Source of the DNA: TA-21 sp036557405
Lineage (GTDB): Archaea > Thermoproteota > Nitrososphaeria > Nitrososphaerales > Nitrososphaeraceae
Direction of reading: 5' to 3'
NCBI GenBank assembly: GCA_036557405.1
Contig: DATBHO010000006.1
Location: forward strand, 1-8,653
Length of the DNA: 8,653 bases
A program made the translations under genes and the position numbers. The notes under the pieces are model-generated. The model made no database searches, had not been told where the DNA came from, and saw only the letters and a program-made list of their open reading frames with translations. This document shows, piece after piece, positions 5,733-8,653 of the stretch; within the stretch, counting starts at the first letter, position 1; the number at the start of each line of letters is the position of its first letter.

Positions 5733-7334
5733 ATGAGTGAGGAGGATAATGGTCATTCTAAGAGTTATCATCTACATCTTGAGAAGATGAACATTAATTT
5801 TGGTAAAATTGAAAGAAATTTACCAATAGCAACTCTCATCGAATTTGCAATTGAGAGAAATGAAGGACTATTGTCTAATTCTGGAGCTTTGTCAGTTAAG
5901 ACCGGAAAATTCACGGGACGCTCTCCTGATGATAAATTCATTGTTGACGATGAAATAACTCATGGTCTTGTTAACTGGGGTAAAGTAAACCATTCCATAT
6001 CTTCGGGAAAGTTTGACAAAATTTTCGAAAGAATGAAGCAACACGTATCCGGAAAGGACTTTTTTATATTTGACGGATTTGTAGGAGCAGATCCTGTAAT
6101 TCGCCTTCCAATTAGAGTTTTTACCGATACTGCATGGCATAGTATGTTTGCATCACAAATTTTTATACAACCAACTCTTGAAGAACTTGATAATCATAAA
6201 CCCGAGTTCACCATTTTCTTTGTCAATGATTTTGCTGCTCTTCCTGAAATTGATGGAACCAAAAGTGGAACATTCATAATCCTTAATTTTTCCAAAAAAA
6301 TTGTTTTAATAGGTTACACCTCGTATGCAGGGGAAATAAAAAAGTCAATGTTCTCTGTCATGAATTTTCTACTTCCACAGAGGGGAATATTTCCGATGCA
6401 TTGTTCTGCAAATATTGGAAAAAACGGAGAGACAGCATTATTTTTTGGTTTATCCGGGACAGGAAAAACCACTTTATCCGCCGATCCAGAGAGATATCTA
6501 ATAGGCGATGATGAACACGGATGGTCAGATAGGGGAATTTTTAATTTCGAAGGCGGATGTTACGCTAAGTGCATAAATCTTAAGAAAGAAGATGAACCGC
6601 AAATATGGAATGCAATAAAATTTGGTTCTGTAATGGAGAACGTAATTGTTGATGAACAAACACGAGAGCCAAAATATGACGATAGTTACTTGACCGAGAA
6701 CACTCGAGTAGTATACCCGCTGGCATTTATCCCTGGCGCAGTAATACCCTCGGTTGCTACTCATCCTAAGGTTGTAATCTTTCTCACTGCTGATGCGTTC
6801 GGTGTGATGCCACCAATAGCGAAACTAACCAAGGAGGGCGCAATGTATCATTTCATTTCTGGTTATACAAGTAAGTTAGCAGGTACCGAAAGGGGAATTA
6901 CGGAACCAAAAGAAACATTTTCTCAATGTTTTGGAGCACCATTTATGCCATTACATCCTATCGTGTATGCAAGAATGCTTGCAGATAAGATTTCAAAATA
7001 TAACTCAAGTGTATATCTTATAAATACTGGTTGGAGTGGCGGTCCATATGGGATAGGTAAAAGGATGGATCTAAAATATACAAGAGCAATGGTGTCGGCA
7101 TCAATAAACGGAGATCTCGAAAGGGTGAATTACACACACGACAATGTCTTCAACTTAGAAATTCCTCTCTCTTGTCCCCATATCCCTTCAAAAATTTTAG
7201 ACCCGAAATCCTCGTGGTCGAATAAAGATCAGTACATTGTTGCAGCGAAAAGATTGGCGCATTTGTTCATTGAAAATTTCCAAAGGTTCGGAGAAGAAAC
7301 TAAATACTTGGCTAAATTTGGTCCGCAAATTTAG
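5733..7334 (+). CDS. pckA: ATP-dependent phosphoenolpyruvate carboxykinase
   Basis: The enzyme interconverts oxaloacetate + ATP and phosphoenolpyruvate + CO2 + ADP in the cytoplasm, linking the citric acid cycle to gluconeogenesis. At 533 residues it has the usual length. Motifs of the ATP-type family occur in order: TGRSP with Arg63 for oxaloacetate binding; SYAGEIKKSMF with the metal ligand Lys204; MHCSAN with metal ligand His223; the P-loop GLSGTGKTT (239-247, Lys245); LIGDDEHGW with metal-binding Asp259/Asp260; FNFEGGCYAKC; TENTRVVYP with Arg325; LTADAFGVMPP; LAGTERG; and NTGWSGG near 431. No key residue is missing. It is divergent from an unknown gene across a spacer with an inverted repeat. 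Its stop lies only 12 bp from the 3' end of the antisense tRNA-Gln gene. In an autotrophic archaeon the gluconeogenic direction is most likely. Confidence 0.97.
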   Translation: MSEEDNGHSKSYHLHLEKMNINFGKIERNLPIATLIEFAIERNEGLLSNSGALSVKTGKFTGRSPDDKFIVDDEITHGLVNWGKVNHSISSGKFDKIFERMKQHVSGKDFFIFDGFVGADPVIRLPIRVFTDTAWHSMFASQIFIQPTLEELDNHKPEFTIFFVNDFAALPEIDGTKSGTFIILNFSKKIVLIGYTSYAGEIKKSMFSVMNFLLPQRGIFPMHCSANIGKNGETALFFGLSGTGKTTLSADPERYLIGDDEHGWSDRGIFNFEGGCYAKCINLKKEDEPQIWNAIKFGSVMENVIVDEQTREPKYDDSYLTENTRVVYPLAFIPGAVIPSVATHPKVVIFLTADAFGVMPPIAKLTKEGAMYHFISGYTSKLAGTERGITEPKETFSQCFGAPFMPLHPIVYARMLADKISKYNSSVYLINTGWSGGPYGIGKRMDLKYTRAMVSASINGDLERVNYTHDNVFNLEIPLSCPHIPSKILDPKSSWSNKDQYIVAAKRLAHLFIENFQRFGEETKYLAKFGPQI

Positions 7335-7381
7335 AATTAACGGAGGTAGCCCGGAGCAGATTCGAACTGCTGTCCTCAGGT

Positions 7382-7397
7382 TTCTTTTCATGACGAT
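7382..7397 (-). other. tRNA-Gln intron 3 (16 nt), canonical position 37/38
   Basis: The intron follows G37 of the anticodon loop. The bulges are GG|A and AA|A. The central helix pairs loop bases CTCT (32-35) with AAAG and has one C-A mismatch. The inner helix is only TC/GA around a 5-nt loop, so the motif is minimal. The exon boundaries are still fixed by the perfect TCAGG/CCTGA stem and a 7-nt loop. Confidence 0.75.
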
Positions 7398-7413
7398 CCA
7401 GAGCCTGAAATCC

Positions 7414-7431
7414 ATAGCCCTCCTGTGGAGT
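7414..7431 (-). other. tRNA-Gln intron 2 (18 nt), position 21/22 at the D loop/stem border
   Basis: Exon GGTC (positions 18-20a) pairs with intron GGCT (7419-7416) with two G-U pairs. The bulges are AA|A and AT|G. Intron CTCC (7430-7427) pairs perfectly with GGAG (7423-7420) around a 3-nt loop. The outer helix is weak. Confidence 0.82.
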
Positions 7432-7443
7432 TTGACCGCTAGA

Positions 7444-7470
7444 TTCGGCATCGACACTATGGTGTAGATT
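7444..7470 (-). other. tRNA-Gln intron 1 (27 nt), position 10/11 in the D stem
   Basis: Exon CGGT (tRNA positions 5-8) pairs with intron GCCG (7449-7446) as the central helix. The bulges are CG|A and AA|T. Inner intron helices are ATC/GAT and ACAC/GTGT around the loop CATA. The outer helix is weak, so this is a relaxed bulge-helix-bulge. The octamer CGAATCTA occurs across both boundaries. Confidence 0.82.
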
Positions 7471-7515
7471 CGACCGGGCTGATTCGCGAGCTACAAGTAG
7501 AAACTTCCAAGCCGA

Positions 7516-7524
7516 TATTTATCA
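7516..7524 (-). promoter_or_regulatory. Possible TATA box of tRNA-Gln
   Basis: The minus strand reads TGATAAATA, centred 40 bp ahead of the tRNA 5' end, which would give a short leader for RNase P to remove. It lies within the palindromic GATATT-TATC-AATATC (7514-7529). Confidence 0.35.
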
Positions 7525-7544
7525 ATATCTTTTTTTTAACGCAC

Positions 7545-7554
7545 GTATATTTAG
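7545..7554 (+). promoter_or_regulatory. Possible TATA box of the tyrosine recombinase gene
   Basis: GTATATTTAG is centred about 41 bp before the ATG at 7590, giving a predicted leader of about 14 nt. No ribosome binding site precedes the ATG. Confidence 0.4.
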
Positions 7555-7589
7555 ATTAGTTTCTTTACTCATATTTGTTAGAATAGTAC

Positions 7590-8636
7590 ATGTCGTCAAT
7601 AATTCAGGAACAAAAGGAGGACCTATATTGCAATTTTATAAACTCTATCAAATCGGACATAACCAAAAAAATATACCAATACAATTTGCGCTTATTTATG
7701 GAGTTCTGTGACACTAATAAATTTGAAGATTTGATTGGACAACAAAATCGGATAATACCATATTTGATGTCGTTGAGAGAGAAAAAATTATCTTACAATT
7801 CAATTTCGACAAGACTAAATGCTATTTATCATTTCTACGATATGAACGACGTCTCTTTAAACAAGAAAAAGATAAAGATGTTCAAACGCGAATATATTAG
7901 AAAAGTAGTCGATAGAGCCTATACTCGTGAAGAAATTAAAAAAATATTAGATGTATCAGATCTTAGAGCAAAAACTATTGTCTTGCTAATGGCGTCTTCG
8001 GGTATTAGAATAGGTGCTCTGCCAGATATTAAAATTAGAAATCTGGAAAAAATCAATAATATTTACAAAATAACTGCATATGAAGGCTCTACTTCACATT
8101 ATCTCACATTTTGTAGTCCAGAATGTACTTCATACATTGACGCTTATCTTGATTTTCGAACTATACATGGTGAAGATCTGAATAAGGATTCTTACCTTAT
8201 CAGAGAGCAGTTTGATATCTCCGATTTGGAACAAATTAAAAATAAAAGTAAAGGTATGTCGATAAGCGGAATTGAATCCTTGTTGAGTGTTATTTTGCTA
8301 AAATCTGGTGTTAGAGTCATAAGCCATTCGCAAAATAGAAAAGAGGTTGCAAGGGCGCATGGTTGTAGAAAATTCTTCACCACCCAATGCGTTAATTCAA
8401 AAGTAAATCCAGAGATCAGAGAGATGTTATTAGGGCATAAAATCGGTTTAACATCATGCTATTATAGGCCTACTCAAGAAGAAATGTATCACGAATACCA
8501 AAAAGCAATTGAAAACCTAACAATTAATGAGGAAAACAGATTAAGAAATAAAGTCAGAATATTGGAAATTGAAAAGTCAAGGATTGATCAGTTAGAATTC
8601 AGCATCAAACGATTGGAAGAAAAACATAAGTCATAA
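7590..8636 (+). CDS. Tyrosine recombinase/integrase with C-terminal coiled coil
   Basis: Such enzymes cut and rejoin DNA at specific sites through a covalent tyrosine link. The 348-residue protein has an N-terminal helical core-binding (SAM-like) domain at about 10-105 and a catalytic domain at about 110-305. Catalytic residues seen are Arg140 in ASSGIRIGAL, His257 and Arg260 in AHGCRKFF, His283 in LLGHKIGLTS, and the nucleophile at Tyr292 (or Tyr291) in CYYRPTQEEM. A lysine in the beta hairpin is not obvious; Lys160 is the nearest candidate. Residues 312-348 form a charged heptad-like coiled coil (LRNKVRILEIEKSRIDQLEF). The stretch YLTFCSPEC followed by IDAYLDFR is, to my knowledge, typical of Nitrososphaeria integrases. 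It starts 109 bp beyond the 5' end of tRNA-Gln. No other mobile-element gene is present, so it may be an element end, a remnant or a chromosomal recombinase. Confidence 0.9.
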   Translation: MSSIIQEQKEDLYCNFINSIKSDITKKIYQYNLRLFMEFCDTNKFEDLIGQQNRIIPYLMSLREKKLSYNSISTRLNAIYHFYDMNDVSLNKKKIKMFKREYIRKVVDRAYTREEIKKILDVSDLRAKTIVLLMASSGIRIGALPDIKIRNLEKINNIYKITAYEGSTSHYLTFCSPECTSYIDAYLDFRTIHGEDLNKDSYLIREQFDISDLEQIKNKSKGMSISGIESLLSVILLKSGVRVISHSQNRKEVARAHGCRKFFTTQCVNSKVNPEIREMLLGHKIGLTSCYYRPTQEEMYHEYQKAIENLTINEENRLRNKVRILEIEKSRIDQLEFSIKRLEEKHKS

Positions 8637-8653
8637 GTTTGAGAATCGTAGTT

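Larger units (their letters stand above)
7347..7480 (-). tRNA. tRNA-Gln(CTG) interrupted by three introns
   Basis: Four exons (7480-7471, 7443-7432, 7413-7398, 7381-7347) join to a 73-nt tRNA. The acceptor AGCCCGG pairs fully with CCGGGCT. The A1-U72 pair is typical of archaeal tRNA-Gln, where GatDE reads it. The discriminator is A and CCA is not encoded. The D arm GTCT/GGAT with A14, G15, G18, G19 and A21 forms only after two introns are removed. The anticodon stem TCAGG/CCTGA encloses CTCTGG plus A38, giving anticodon CTG at 7401-7399. The variable loop is GGAC and the T arm AGCAG/CTGCT with loop TTCGAAT. It reads CAG glutamine codons. All exon parts are fixed by pairing, so no arm is missing. 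Confidence 0.9.

Noticed and set aside
5479..5733. Minus-strand 84-codon frame in the pckA spacer
   Set aside because: It runs through the GTTTAAAC pair, the inverted repeat and the pckA promoter region, and the translation looks non-coding.
5892..7457. Several minus-strand frames inside and after pckA (5892-6140, 6525-6764, 7197-7457), and plus frame 7237-7467
   Set aside because: They are shadows of pckA and of the tRNA-Gln gene.
7347..7480. Initiator tRNA-Met, suggested by the A1-U72 acceptor end and a TCATGA with CAT
   Set aside because: That CAT lies in the 16-nt intron. The perfect stem TCAGG/CCTGA encloses CTCTGGA with anticodon CTG, and the stem lacks the three G-C pairs of initiators. 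A1-U72 is also expected of archaeal tRNA-Gln.
7347..7480. Class II tRNA (Ser/Leu) with a long variable arm
   Set aside because: The extra length is explained by three introns with splice motifs. The remaining variable loop has only four bases.
7514..7537. Hairpin GATATT/AATATC followed by eight T as a plus-strand terminator
   Set aside because: The stem is short and AT-only, nothing clear is transcribed into it on the plus strand, and the same bases serve better as the tRNA-Gln TATA region.
1..8653. CRISPR array, insertion sequence ends or a defence gene cluster
   Set aside because: No regularly spaced repeats, no transposase and no recognisable defence genes were found; the recombinase is the only mobility gene.

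Overview
The window looks like chromosome from a mesophilic ammonia-oxidising archaeon of the Nitrososphaeria, probably a low-GC soil type of the Nitrososphaerales (Nitrosocosmicus-like). The genus is inference. It rests on AT-rich DNA, TATA boxes 20-40 bp ahead of genes with no Shine-Dalgarno site, archaeal tRNAs without encoded CCA but with bulge-helix-bulge introns, an ATP-type PEP carboxykinase, and a tyrosine recombinase of the kind common in these genomes.

Layout. Positions 1-1312 are a gene graveyard. They hold the tail of a small cysteine-pair protein at the left edge, then three decayed minus-strand coding fragments. The clearest is a secreted protein with an Ig-like (SbsA-type) domain, broken by a frameshift in a CT repeat. 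Positions 1313-1875 hold no convincing gene. A minus-strand tRNA-Pro(GGG) at 1876-2002 carries a 51-nt intron at position 29/30. Next come a winged-helix regulator (2177-2941) with a perfect palindrome upstream, and convergent to it a membrane-anchored HtrA-type serine protease with two PDZ domains (2964-4520). A small protein (4788-4979) and a conserved-looking protein of unknown function (5095-5463, minus) follow. The latter is divergent from pckA (5733-7334, plus). The divergent spacer holds two GTTTAAAC palindromes 21 bp apart and a perfect 12-bp GC-rich inverted repeat. Only 12 bp after pckA, on the opposite strand, is tRNA-Gln(CTG) at 7347-7480, interrupted by three introns (27, 18 and 16 nt). 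A tyrosine recombinase (7590-8636) ends the window.

The genes do not form one pathway. PckA links oxaloacetate and phosphoenolpyruvate in central carbon metabolism, HtrA serves quality control outside the membrane, and the two tRNA genes depend on the archaeal splicing endonuclease and ligase. The most striking signal is in RNA processing: two tRNA genes carry four introns, three at non-canonical positions, and their splice structures can be drawn base by base. The recombinase and decayed genes suggest a plastic part of the chromosome, but no attachment repeats are visible.
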